DNA from: Candidatus Acidiferrum typicum
GTDB taxonomy: Bacteria; Acidobacteriota; Terriglobia; Acidiferrales; UBA7541
Direction of reading: 5' to 3'
NCBI GenBank assembly: GCA_002478115.1
Contig: DLMH01000135.1
Span: 1 to 47,479 of the forward strand
Length of the DNA: 47,479 nt
Position 1 is the first letter of the stretch. The number at the start of each line of letters is the position of its first letter. Position numbers and translations under genes: made by a program. Below, in pieces: positions 1-7,731 of this stretch. Below the pieces are notes generated by a model. It saw nothing but the letters and a program-made list of their open reading frames with translations. It had not been told where the DNA came from and did not search any database.

Positions 1-2
1 GG

Positions 3-365
3 AATGGCGACGTGTACGCGACCTATGAGAGCAAAGACGCCAAGCGGCTTCTTCTCTTCGTGCGCGTCCGCCTGGACTCCAATGAATCTGCCGCGCGCTT
101 CTTCGGCCAGTACTCCGAAGCTTTGGAGAAAAAATATGCCGTGCGCAGCAACCTTTTCCGCCGCCCGGATTTCTTCTCTTTCGATACGCCGGACGGCGGC
201 GTCTTTCTTCGGTGCTTCCAAAACGAGTGCATCACTGCGGAGGGTGGCGACCGCGCACTGCTTCTTCAGTGGAACAAGAAGCTCGGCTGGGAGGCCATCC
301 CGGAAGAACCTAAGAAGCCCAACGATTCCGAAGTAAAAGTTACCCAGGCGTTTCCTGCGCAGTAA
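3..365 (+). CDS. C-terminal part of an unknown protein (cut by window edge)
   Basis: An open frame runs from the first bases of the window to a TAA at 363-365, so this is the 3' end of a gene that starts outside. The visible 120 residues are mixed charged and hydrophobic, without a membrane segment or a recognised motif; the last 20 residues are rich in Pro, Glu and Lys. A GTG at 12 is in frame, but the reading frame is open on both sides of it and no ribosome-binding site precedes it, so it is probably not the start. I do not recognise the family. Confidence 0.55.
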   Translation, partial: NGDVYATYESKDAKRLLLFVRVRLDSNESAARFFGQYSEALEKKYAVRSNLFRRPDFFSFDTPDGGVFLRCFQNECITAEGGDRALLLQWNKKLGWEAIPEEPKKPNDSEVKVTQAFPAQ

Positions 366-463
366 TCCGAAATTCGCACAAGAAACGGCTTTGCTTGAGA
401 AAACTGTGTAGAAGGGCCACGGCACTGCACGTCTTTGCTGTGCTCTTGGGTTTGTCCTTGCTG

Positions 464-497
464 TTGTAGCGGCCGCCTTCTGGGGCGGGCGCCTTTG
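464..497. repeat. Dispersed palindromic repeat, family A, copy 1
   Basis: The block starts with TTGTAGCGGCCGC and ends with GCGGGCGCCTTTG, with a short variable GC-rich middle. The same two ends recur at 1784-1826 inside the exonuclease gene. This copy lies in the gene-free stretch 366-657, in which I see nothing else. Confidence 0.5.
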
Positions 498-657
498 CCG
501 CCCAGGTTGCGCGGGCCGAGTCTGCGAGCCCTGCGGCTTTCCTCCCGTCGCTCACTTGCGACAAATCCGCTCTAATCCAAGCGGTGTAGAGCCAGCAGTG
601 TCTGTCCACTCGGTTTATGCCTCCAAATTCGAGAGTGTGGCGAGAGGGAACGGAAGA

Positions 658-2058
658 TCAACGAGAGCGCGAACCTGCGCCGGCGGCTGCCGAATGCGCG
701 AGCAGCGGAGCGTGAGCACGCCCGGCACCCCTTTCTATCCGGTGCCGCAAGCGCTCCAGCCGGCACAGCAATTTTTTCTCGGCCCGTGCCGTTCGCGCCG
801 TCGCATAGGGATCGCGGGAATGGGCGCATTGGCGTTGCAGTTTTGCCAGGGCCAATTGCGCGAACTCCACTGCGCGCTGAAGATCACGCGCGTTCCGTTC
901 GTAGTAAATCGCCAGATGCTCGCACGCGGCGACGCCATCCTGTGGGTCGTGCACCAGCTCCAGCCAAAGCGAAGCCGCTCTCTCCACATCGCCGCGACGC
1001 TTGGCCATGACCGCCAGCTCGCGGGTTGCCTGCGAGCGGAATTCGGCGGGAAGCCCCGCACCCAGCGCCTGGGCGCACATCGAATGAGCACGTTCTTTCT
1101 CCCCGCGACGGTTCAAATATCGCGAAAGCCCAAACAGATCCAGCGAATCGGCGGCCTGATGAGAGGTTTCACGCTCGTCCAGCAGGGCATTGATCTTGCC
1201 AAAGAGCGCCGCAAGCCCGCGCAGGTCCATCTGATTGTGTTTCACCACGCCCGCCAGCGGCTTCGCCGAGCCGCCGCGCAAATAATCGAAGTAATACTGC
1301 GGAATGAGCGCCGAGGAGACATCATCCTCGCGATGCCAGCCGAGCCTCGCCGCGTCCAGCACGTGCCGCTCGAGTTCCACCAGGCGCACCGAACCCAGCC
1401 GCAATTTCCACAATGCCCGCGCCGGATGCAGCAAGTCGAGATGCGCGGCCAGCGAGGGCACGCGAATCGCCCGCGTCATCGTGAAGCGATTCTCCAGCAG
1501 CGGCCAATCAAACGATTTCCCATTGAACGTGACCAGCACGGGGCGTTCCGCCAAACGCGCCGACAATTCCTGCAGCAGCGAGTGCTCCTCCGAAAAGTCG
1601 CGCATAAAAAGCTGCTCCACCTGCAAGCCGCCGGCATCCCACCATGCCAGCCCCACAAGAAACGCGTACGTGCCCGTGCCGCCGGCCAGCCCGGTCGTTT
1701 CCGTGTCCAGGAACAGCCACTTTTCCGGGTCCTGCACGGCGGCCCGCGTTCGCCGCGAGGTGGATTCATCGCATCCACGGTTCTTGTAGCGGCCGCTCGC
1801 CGCGTCCTGGCGAGCGGGCGCCTTTGTCAGCAAATCCAAGGCCACGGGCGATGGCTCGGAAAACTCCGGCGTGGCAAACCAACTCCGGATGGCCAGGTGC
1901 TCGCCGTAATGATTCCGGGCGATGCCCGCGCCCAACAAGCGGCTGAGCGCGTCCGTCTCGTCAGGCGCACGCAACGCCGCGGGCTTCTGCGCAACCCCAT
2001 GCGCCGGCTTCAGCGCCGCTAGGCGAGAAAATCTGTCTCCCGTGTTTCCCATCTTCAT
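658..2058 (-). CDS. mrfB: MrfB/YprB-like DEDDh exonuclease with TPR-like C-terminus
   Basis: Predicted 3'-5' exonuclease partner of the upstream helicase. In Bacillus subtilis the MrfA-MrfB (YprA-YprB) pair repairs mitomycin C adducts. The 466-residue protein has an RNase H-like exonuclease domain (about residues 105-290) with DTETTGL, NGKSFDWP and HNQMDL, which supply the acidic metal ligands and the His of the DEDDh class. Helical TPR-like repeats follow (about 310-430), and the tail is Ala/Arg-rich. The start is the ATG at 2058, 31 bp after the helicase stop, which fits one operon. About residues 74-92, before the catalytic domain, are encoded by a dispersed palindromic repeat. B. subtilis MrfB is slightly shorter. 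The family call is firm; the exact repair role is by homology and gene order. Confidence 0.85.
   Translation of the reverse strand: MKMGNTGDRFSRLAALKPAHGVAQKPAALRAPDETDALSRLLGAGIARNHYGEHLAIRSWFATPEFSEPSPVALDLLTKAPARQDAASGRYKNRGCDESTSRRTRAAVQDPEKWLFLDTETTGLAGGTGTYAFLVGLAWWDAGGLQVEQLFMRDFSEEHSLLQELSARLAERPVLVTFNGKSFDWPLLENRFTMTRAIRVPSLAAHLDLLHPARALWKLRLGSVRLVELERHVLDAARLGWHREDDVSSALIPQYYFDYLRGGSAKPLAGVVKHNQMDLRGLAALFGKINALLDERETSHQAADSLDLFGLSRYLNRRGEKERAHSMCAQALGAGLPAEFRSQATRELAVMAKRRGDVERAASLWLELVHDPQDGVAACEHLAIYYERNARDLQRAVEFAQLALAKLQRQCAHSRDPYATARTARAEKKLLCRLERLRHRIERGAGRAHAPLLAHSAAAGAGSRSR
1784..1826. repeat. Dispersed palindromic repeat, family A, copy 2 (inside mrfB)
   Basis: It has the same outer sequences as the copy at 464-497. 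Between them GCTCGCC and GGCGAGC form a stem around seven bases. It keeps the mrfB reading frame open and encodes part of the linker before the exonuclease domain. Confidence 0.55.
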
Positions 2059-2089
2059 TGAACCTGAGCCAAAGATTTTCGCCTTTCCG

Positions 2090-4582
2090 TCAGCCGCACA
2101 ACCGGTCCAGAATCGCCAGCGCCGCTTCCTTCGCCCGTGGGGCCAGATCGCCCGCAGGTCCCACGCACGAAGGGCACCCTTGCTCGCACGGGCACGCGCG
2201 GATCAATTCCCGCGTCTTGTGAACCAGCAACTCGTGCGCGCGAAAGAGCGGCTCCGAAAAGCCGATCCCGCCGGGATAAGCGTCAAAGAGATACAAATTC
2301 GGCTCGAAGAATTCCTTTTCCCCGGACATCCAGGGATTTCTGGCGTTGGCCCTGAGATCCTTGGCTTCGCTTAGGACAACTATTTCGTCCGCGTCGGGTG
2401 CTGGCGGGCGTTCGCCAATGGCCGTGCCCAGGTCCCGCGCATCGCACATCAGCAGCAGTGTAGCCACCGTTTCCAATGCGTGCAGCAAACCGAACATCCC
2501 CGATTGCCGTTCGCTGATCGTGTAGGGCAGCGATTCCAGCAGCGGCCGATCCAGGGTGAGCCAGTAGGACGTGGTGTGCATCTCATTTTCCGGCAATTCG
2601 AGCTGCCCCGCGCCTACATTCTCGTTGGTGAAAAATTTGATCTTCTTGAAGCCGACCACCTGCGATCGCACCAGCACATCCCCATGCGACCAGGAGTGAG
2701 CCATCTGTGGCTGTAGGGGTCCAGCACTGCTGGACCCCATGTCCGCAAGATCGCAAGAGCTTGAATCTTCGCTTTTCGTCGCCGTCGCCGCCACCTCCAA
2801 CACCCGCACCTGCGTGTAGCGGATCGCGTCCGTGTAGTAATCCACCTCCACCTGCTTCACGTATGCCTTGCGCTCCTTGAAATCCAGATGCTCCACGTGG
2901 TACTGCTGGCCGCCGTGAAGGTAGATGGCCTTCTCGTGCACCGTGGTCAGCGCGCTCGGGAAATCCACTTCGCCGATCACCAGCGGCTGGCCGGTGATAT
3001 CAATGATCACGAAATTGTCGCTGGTTACCGAACGCAGGCTGATGGTATCCGCGGGATACGCTTCGTTTGTCCAGTGGTAGTTTTCGCCGGCCAGGTGCAG
3101 GTAGCCCGCTTCCGCCAGCCGCGCGCACAGGTCGCGCAAATCCACGTCGCCAAACCGCTCTTGTGGGCCGATGGGCAGCTCAAACGCCGCGCATTTCAGA
3201 TGGTTGATGAGAATTTCCAGATTGTCCGGCTGGATGAACGCGTGCTCCGGCGTGTTTCCGAAAAAATAGTCCGGATGGCGCACGATAAATTGATCGAGCG
3301 GCGAAGACGAAGCCACCAGCACAGCGCAACTGCTGCCGCTACGTCGCCCCGCGCGCCCGGCGCGTTGCCAGGTTGCCGCAATCGTTCCTGGATAGCCCGC
3401 CATTACCACGGTATCGAGCGAGCCCACGTCGATCCCCAGTTCCATCGCCGAAGTGGTCACCACGCCGCGAATCCGTCCTTCGCGCAAGCCGCGCTCAATC
3501 TCCCGCCGCTCATTCGGCAGATAGCCGCCGCGGTAGCCTCGAATCGTTTCCGCCCTGCCCGGCAACTGGGGGTTGGCCTGCTGCAGGTAGGTGAGAATGA
3601 TTTCCGTGTGCAGCCGCGAATTCGCGAACACCATGGTCTGCAAATCGTGTTTCAGGAACTCCTGCGAAACACGCGAGGCTTCATTGATGTAACTCCTCCG
3701 GATGCCCAGCGCGCGGTTTACCACCGGCGGGTTATAGAAAACGAACGTCTTTTCCGCGGCGGGCGCCCCATTTTCCGCCAGCACTTCCACATTGTCTTCA
3801 ATCAAACGGGAAGCCAGATCGCCGGGATTCGCAATGGTCGCCGAACAGCAGATGAACTGCGGTTCGCGTCCATAGAATTTCGCAATCCGCCGCAGCCGCC
3901 GCAGCACATTGCACAAATGGCTCCCGAAGACGCCGCGGTAGTTGTGCAGCTCATCCACCACGATGTAGCGCAAATTTTCAAACAGCCGCGTCCAGCGCGT
4001 GTGGTGCGGCAGGATGCCCGTGTGCAGCATGTCCGGATTCGTCAGGACGATGTGGCTCTTCTCGCGGATGGACTTGCGCGCATCGCTGGGCGTGTCCCCG
4101 TCATAGGTGAACACGCCAAAGCGGTTCTCCAGCCGTTGGTTCAGATCGTAGAGTTCGGCAAGCTGGTCCTGCGCCAGCGCCTTGGTCGGGAAGAGATAAA
4201 GCGCCCGCGTGTCCGTGTCGCCCAGGATCGCATTCAATATCGGCAGGTTGTAGCAAAGGGTCTTGCCCGAGGCCGTCGGCGTGACGATCACCACATTTTT
4301 GCCCGCGTGGACCGCTTCCGCCGCCGCTGCTTGGTGCGTGTAGAGCTTTCGTATGCCCTTGGCGGTGTACGCCGCGCGCAGCTCCGGGTGGATCCACTCC
4401 GGGAACTCCGCCCATTGCGCTTCGCGCGCGGGATAATGCCGCACGGCAGTCAGAACCTCGCCGTTGGAATCGCGCGCAGCAAAGGTGTCCAGCACCTGCG
4501 AGACGCGCGCCAGGGAAGCGGAACCGGAAGGCGGCGCCGGGGATGAAGTTTTAGCCAAACGGACGGCGAGAGAGTCAGACAT
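2090..4582 (-). CDS. mrfA: MrfA/YprA-like DEAD/DEAH helicase with DUF1998 zinc domain
   Basis: ATP-dependent superfamily 2 helicase of the MrfA (YprA) family, thought to unwind damaged DNA for the MrfB exonuclease. In order: Walker A TPTASGKT (about residue 101), VVDELH as the DEVH-type Walker B, SAT motif III, and the second RecA domain with TTSAMELGIDVG and QRAGRAGR. The DUF1998 C-terminus carries four cysteines (CPCEQGCPSC) that should bind zinc. Length is 830 residues; B. subtilis MrfA is about 750. The excess includes two in-frame palindromic repeats, around residues 609-627 and 732-752. The ATG at 4582 has a GGAGA nine bases upstream. It is transcribed away from the transporter genes at 4.8 kb. 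Confidence 0.9.
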   Translation of the reverse strand: MSDSLAVRLAKTSSPAPPSGSASLARVSQVLDTFAARDSNGEVLTAVRHYPAREAQWAEFPEWIHPELRAAYTAKGIRKLYTHQAAAAEAVHAGKNVVIVTPTASGKTLCYNLPILNAILGDTDTRALYLFPTKALAQDQLAELYDLNQRLENRFGVFTYDGDTPSDARKSIREKSHIVLTNPDMLHTGILPHHTRWTRLFENLRYIVVDELHNYRGVFGSHLCNVLRRLRRIAKFYGREPQFICCSATIANPGDLASRLIEDNVEVLAENGAPAAEKTFVFYNPPVVNRALGIRRSYINEASRVSQEFLKHDLQTMVFANSRLHTEIILTYLQQANPQLPGRAETIRGYRGGYLPNERREIERGLREGRIRGVVTTSAMELGIDVGSLDTVVMAGYPGTIAATWQRAGRAGRRSGSSCAVLVASSSPLDQFIVRHPDYFFGNTPEHAFIQPDNLEILINHLKCAAFELPIGPQERFGDVDLRDLCARLAEAGYLHLAGENYHWTNEAYPADTISLRSVTSDNFVIIDITGQPLVIGEVDFPSALTTVHEKAIYLHGGQQYHVEHLDFKERKAYVKQVEVDYYTDAIRYTQVRVLEVAATATKSEDSSSCDLADMGSSSAGPLQPQMAHSWSHGDVLVRSQVVGFKKIKFFTNENVGAGQLELPENEMHTTSYWLTLDRPLLESLPYTISERQSGMFGLLHALETVATLLLMCDARDLGTAIGERPPAPDADEIVVLSEAKDLRANARNPWMSGEKEFFEPNLYLFDAYPGGIGFSEPLFRAHELLVHKTRELIRACPCEQGCPSCVGPAGDLAPRAKEAALAILDRLCG
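2323..2382. repeat. SEAKDL-type palindromic repeat inside mrfA, family C
   Basis: On the minus strand this stretch translates to a peptide containing VVLSEAKDL. That is the typical translation of a short dispersed repeat seen in many bacterial genomes (recalled, not searched). It replaces a surface loop of the DUF1998 region without breaking the frame. Confidence 0.5.
2713..2748. repeat. Dispersed palindromic repeat, family B, copy 1 (inside mrfA)
   Basis: The core GGGGTCCAGCACTGCTGGACCCC (2716-2738, given here only as its palindromic arms GGGGTCCAGCA and TGCTGGACCCC) is a near-perfect palindrome followed by ATGTCCGCA. The same arrangement recurs at 7221-7256 with compensating arm changes. 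Confidence 0.7.
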
Positions 4583-4774
4583 GAGGCGGATCTCCAGTTG
4601 TTCGCCTTTTGTTCGCTCACACTAGCACGCCGCTCCCGCCCCCGCAACCCTCATTTTTCCCCCGGTGTGGAAAGCGTCCTTTGGAATGCGGCCTGGCGCC
4701 GCACTCACAGCCTCAACCCGGCCAGCCCGTGGCCGCCGTTGAGTCTACGCCCATTTTCCCGATTGTCACCGGTG

Positions 4775-4780
4775 TATAAT
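4775..4780 (+). promoter_or_regulatory. Consensus -10 box TATAAT
   Basis: A perfect TATAAT lies 32 bases before the small ORF at 4813 and would drive it and the transporter. No convincing -35 is visible at 16-18 bases. Confidence 0.5.
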
Positions 4781-4812
4781 GCGGGCCAACAAGTTCCTTT
4801 CACGGGAGTCCC

Positions 4813-4938
4813 ATGGAACGCAGCAGCACGGGCAAACCAGCGCGCAGCCGCGCGGCGAGCATCTTCACCGACGTTCATTTCTGGGTGCCGGCGGCAGTCC
4901 TTCTCGGCGGACTCCTGCTGCTGAGATTCATTCACTGA
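4813..4938 (+). CDS. 41-residue single-pass membrane peptide
   Basis: A short ORF starting at ATG 4813 after GGGAG (4804-4808), and ending TGA 4936-4938, 18 bases before the transporter start. It encodes a basic N-terminus of about 16 residues, then FTDVHFWVPAAVLLGGLLLL and a short RFIH tail: one membrane helix, N-terminus probably inside. The good ribosome-binding site, the TATAAT upstream and the tight spacing to the transporter favour a real gene. Its function is unknown; it might be an accessory subunit of the transporter or only share its promoter. Confidence 0.55.
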   Translation: MERSSTGKPARSRAASIFTDVHFWVPAAVLLGGLLLLRFIH

Positions 4939-4956
4939 CTGTTCGCACGGAGACTC

Positions 4957-6261
4957 ATGCCAGCCGAATCGGCGTCCACTTCCCCCACACAATTCCAAGA
5001 CCCGGCGCGGCACCGCAGCCTGCAACTCCTCAGCATACTCTGCGGCTTTACCGCCGGAGCATGGCTGGGCGCCGCGGAAGCGCCCACGAAGCTCGTTTCC
5101 ATTGGCGTCTCCCCGATCGTGATTTCGCTCATCATGGTCATCGGCGTTTTTCTTGCCCGATGGAGCCTGCCCGCTCTGGTTCTGGGCACATCCTCGGTGC
5201 GGGCCGACGTACGCCGCGCGCCCCACCTGATCCTTTGGGCGCTGCTGGCGGGCTGCTTGTGGGCAGTGGCCAACACGCTCACCATTTTTGCGATCCGCGA
5301 CATCGGCCTCAGCATTGCTTTCCCCCTGTGGAATTCCAACAGCCTCCTCGGCATTTTCTGGGGCTTCCTCTTTTTCAATGAACTGCGGCAAGCCGGCTGG
5401 CGCCGCTGGGCCGGCGTGCTTGGCGGAGCGCTGGTCATGTGCGTCGGCGCCACGTTTCTCGCCATCGCTTCCGCCTCGCAAGGGCCTTCGGCGCATTCCT
5501 TGAATGGTGTGTGGGCCGCCCTCGGCGCGGGCGTTCTTTGGGGAACGATGTACATCCCCTACCGCAAAGCCTATCTGACGGGAATGAACCCGCTTTCGTT
5601 CGTCACCTTTTTCACCTTCGGCGAAGTAGGCATGATGACTGCGCTCGCTCTCGGTTACATCGGCGTTTCGCCGATCTGGCACGTGCTTGTGCAGGCACGC
5701 AGCATCATCTTCTGGCTGATGCTCGGCGGCTTCATCTGGGTGATTGGCGATCTCTTCCAGCAATACGCCGCGAAGTATGTGGGTATCAGCCGCGGGATTC
5801 CTCTCTCAAACACCAACCAGCTCTGGGGGCTGCTGTGGGGGATTCTTGTTTTCGGTGAATTGCATGGCAAGAGCCACACCACCTATCTGGAAGTGATCGG
5901 CGGCTCCCTGCTGATGATGTTGGGTGTCGGTGCCATCGCTCTTTCCTCGGCCACCAGCAAAGAGCAGGCGCACTGGAAAGAAGCAGCGCAGCGCGAAGGT
6001 GAACGCTACGGCGTCGCTGCCGATTATGTGGCCGCGCGTTTCGAAGGCCGCCAGGCCGCCGGCGAAACGCTGCCCAGCCGCAGCGTGCTGGACTGGCTTC
6101 TTGTGGCCGCAGCCTCCGCCGTACTTTTGGTGTTCGCCGCGATGGCCCGCGTCCCGCAATTTTCCTTTCGTTGGGGACCCGCGCTCGCCCTGATTGCCGC
6201 GCTTCTTCTGCTCCTTTTCCTTTGTGGGCGGAAGCTTTGGCGCACCACGCGCTTTCACTGA
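4957..6261 (+). CDS. GRP/DMT-superfamily sugar-type transporter
   Basis: Predicted inner-membrane permease of the drug/metabolite transporter superfamily, closest in layout to the glucose/rhamnose uptake (GRP, RhaT-like) families. At least ten hydrophobic segments are visible in 434 residues. The first half holds PLWNSNSLLGIFWG and the second half SNTNQLWGLLWG, the internal repeat of a duplicated five-helix unit. A hydrophilic loop at about 325-375 precedes two extra C-terminal helices. It is followed after 18 bases by a PfkB kinase, so uptake and phosphorylation of a sugar or nucleoside is a reasonable inference. The substrate cannot be read from the sequence. Confidence 0.75.
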   Translation: MPAESASTSPTQFQDPARHRSLQLLSILCGFTAGAWLGAAEAPTKLVSIGVSPIVISLIMVIGVFLARWSLPALVLGTSSVRADVRRAPHLILWALLAGCLWAVANTLTIFAIRDIGLSIAFPLWNSNSLLGIFWGFLFFNELRQAGWRRWAGVLGGALVMCVGATFLAIASASQGPSAHSLNGVWAALGAGVLWGTMYIPYRKAYLTGMNPLSFVTFFTFGEVGMMTALALGYIGVSPIWHVLVQARSIIFWLMLGGFIWVIGDLFQQYAAKYVGISRGIPLSNTNQLWGLLWGILVFGELHGKSHTTYLEVIGGSLLMMLGVGAIALSSATSKEQAHWKEAAQREGERYGVAADYVAARFEGRQAAGETLPSRSVLDWLLVAAASAVLLVFAAMARVPQFSFRWGPALALIAALLLLLFLCGRKLWRTTRFH

Positions 6262-6279
6262 TAAAGTGTTCTCGACACA

Positions 6280-7224
6280 ATGACGAATCTTCCGAAAGTG
6301 GATGTGGTCGGTGTTGGACTCAACGCCACCGATACGCTCATCCCCGTTCCGCATTTTCCCGAGAGTGGCTCAAAAGTGGAAGTTGATTCCGCAAATGCCT
6401 TGCTCGGAGGGCAGGTGGCCTCAGCGGTAGCCACCTGCCAGCAGTGGGGCTTGCGCACGCGCTATGTCGGCAAGGTCGGCGAAGACCACGCCGCAGCGCT
6501 CCACCGCGCGGAATTCCAGCGCCTCGGCGTTGAAGCGCACCTTTTCACTGCGCCAGCGTGCACCAGCCAGCAGGCCTTCATCCTCGTCGATCAAACCGGT
6601 GAACGCACCGTGCTCTGGAAACGCGACCCCCGCCTGTCCCTTCTGCCGGAAGAACTCGACCGCGAATGGATTCTGAATGCGCGCGTCCTTCACCTGGACG
6701 GCCACGACACCGCCGCCGCTGCCCTCGCCGCCCAATGGGCGCGCGCTGCGGGAATTCCTGTCGTCGCTGATCTCGACGATCTCTACCCCGGCTATGAAGC
6801 TCTGTTGCCCAACATCGATTTCCTGATTACCAGCCGCGACATCCCCGCGCGCCTCACCAGCGAAAGCGATCTTCGCCTTTCGCTCCCGCAGGTTCATCGC
6901 CGCTACGCCTGTCGCCTCACTGCCGCAACTCTGGGCCACGAAGGAGTGCTCGCGTGGGATGGAGAGCGCTTTCACTACGCGCCCGCCTACCGCGTTGAGG
7001 CGGTGGACACCACCGGCGCGGGTGACATCTTTCATGCCGGATTCATCTACGGGCTCTTGCAGGGCTGGCCATTGCAGCGGCAGTTGGAATTCTCCTGCGC
7101 CGCCGCCGCGCTCAACTGCACTGCCGTCGGCGCCCGCGGCGGCATTCAGCCCGTGGAAGCGATCGAAGCCTTCATGGCCAAAGCCGCCAAGCACCCAGCC
7201 GCCTTCCAGGATTCAACGTCGTAG
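6280..7224 (+). CDS. PfkB-family carbohydrate kinase
   Basis: ATP-dependent cytoplasmic kinase of the ribokinase/PfkB family, 314 residues, a normal length. It starts with the substrate-binding half (GVGLNATDTLIPV, LLGGQVASAVA, GKVGEDHA) and ends with the signature DTTGAGDIFHAGF at about residues 246-258, whose Asp is the catalytic base. The gene lies 18 bases after the transporter and probably shares its transcript. The natural substrate (sugar or nucleoside) is not determined. Its TAG stop is the beginning of a palindromic repeat at 7221. Confidence 0.85.
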   Translation: MTNLPKVDVVGVGLNATDTLIPVPHFPESGSKVEVDSANALLGGQVASAVATCQQWGLRTRYVGKVGEDHAAALHRAEFQRLGVEAHLFTAPACTSQQAFILVDQTGERTVLWKRDPRLSLLPEELDREWILNARVLHLDGHDTAAAALAAQWARAAGIPVVADLDDLYPGYEALLPNIDFLITSRDIPARLTSESDLRLSLPQVHRRYACRLTAATLGHEGVLAWDGERFHYAPAYRVEAVDTTGAGDIFHAGFIYGLLQGWPLQRQLEFSCAAAALNCTAVGARGGIQPVEAIEAFMAKAAKHPAAFQDSTS

Positions 7225-7256
7225 GGGCGCAGCACTGCTGCGCCCCATGTCCGCAC
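7221..7256. repeat. Dispersed palindromic repeat, family B, copy 2
   Basis: GTAGGGG, then a 23-base palindrome (7224-7246; arms GGGGCGCAGCA and TGCTGCGCCCC), then ATGTCCGCA. It matches the copy at 2713 except for paired changes in the arms. It sits between the convergent PfkB and DUF302 genes, where the stem could help end transcription from either side. Confidence 0.7.
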
Positions 7257-7319
7257 AATCACCTGATCTTGATTTCTTTAACAAGCGCTTTGCATGATCG
7301 CTTGACCCTTCGGCTCTCT

Positions 7320-7715
7320 CTATTGGGCCGCGTTAGCGGCCACGGCTTCGATCACCGCAATGTTCGGCAACAACTCCGCCGGCAGGTTGTGGCGCTGCTG
7401 CAGGTAAGCAGGCGCGTTGTAGGAAATCCACACCTTTCCGCCGGTATCCTCCGCGACAAGAATTTTCAGCGGCAAATCCAGCGCAACGCCCGGCGAAGCC
7501 AGCATCAGCGGTGTTCCGCCCTTGGGATTGCCAAAGATCAGCAACTTGGTATTGGGCATTTTCAGCCCGCCTTTCTCCGCTTCGCCGCTGTGATCCACGA
7601 TGGCAAACAGTTTCACGCCTTTTGCCTGCAGCATCGTTTCCAGCTTCGCGACCGTTTCCGCCGCCGAGTGTTGGCAGGCGATGCGAACAACGCCATTTTC
7701 CGGGATTGCGGGCAT
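7320..7715 (-). CDS. DUF302 domain protein
   Basis: A 131-residue protein with the DUF302 fold: an N-terminal strand/helix with SAAETVAKLETML, KGVKLFAIVDHSGEA, then LLIFGNPKGGTPLM and the C-terminal VWISYNAPAYL. No signal peptide or membrane segment is present, so it should be cytoplasmic. The ATG at 7715 has GGGAG seven bases upstream. The function of the family is not established. It is convergent with the PfkB gene and 16 bases downstream of the methyltransferase, possibly in one transcript with it. Confidence 0.8.
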   Translation of the reverse strand: MPAIPENGVVRIACQHSAAETVAKLETMLQAKGVKLFAIVDHSGEAEKGGLKMPNTKLLIFGNPKGGTPLMLASPGVALDLPLKILVAEDTGGKVWISYNAPAYLQQRHNLPAELLPNIAVIEAVAANAAQ

Positions 7716-7731
7716 AGAGGTCTCCCGAGTC

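Noticed and set aside
556..2022. Long plus-strand ORF of 488 codons
   Set aside because: It is the antisense shadow of the mrfB exonuclease gene, with Arg/Gln/His-rich composition and no family features. The same holds for 2888-4546 opposite mrfA and 8907-10244 opposite the galactosidase.
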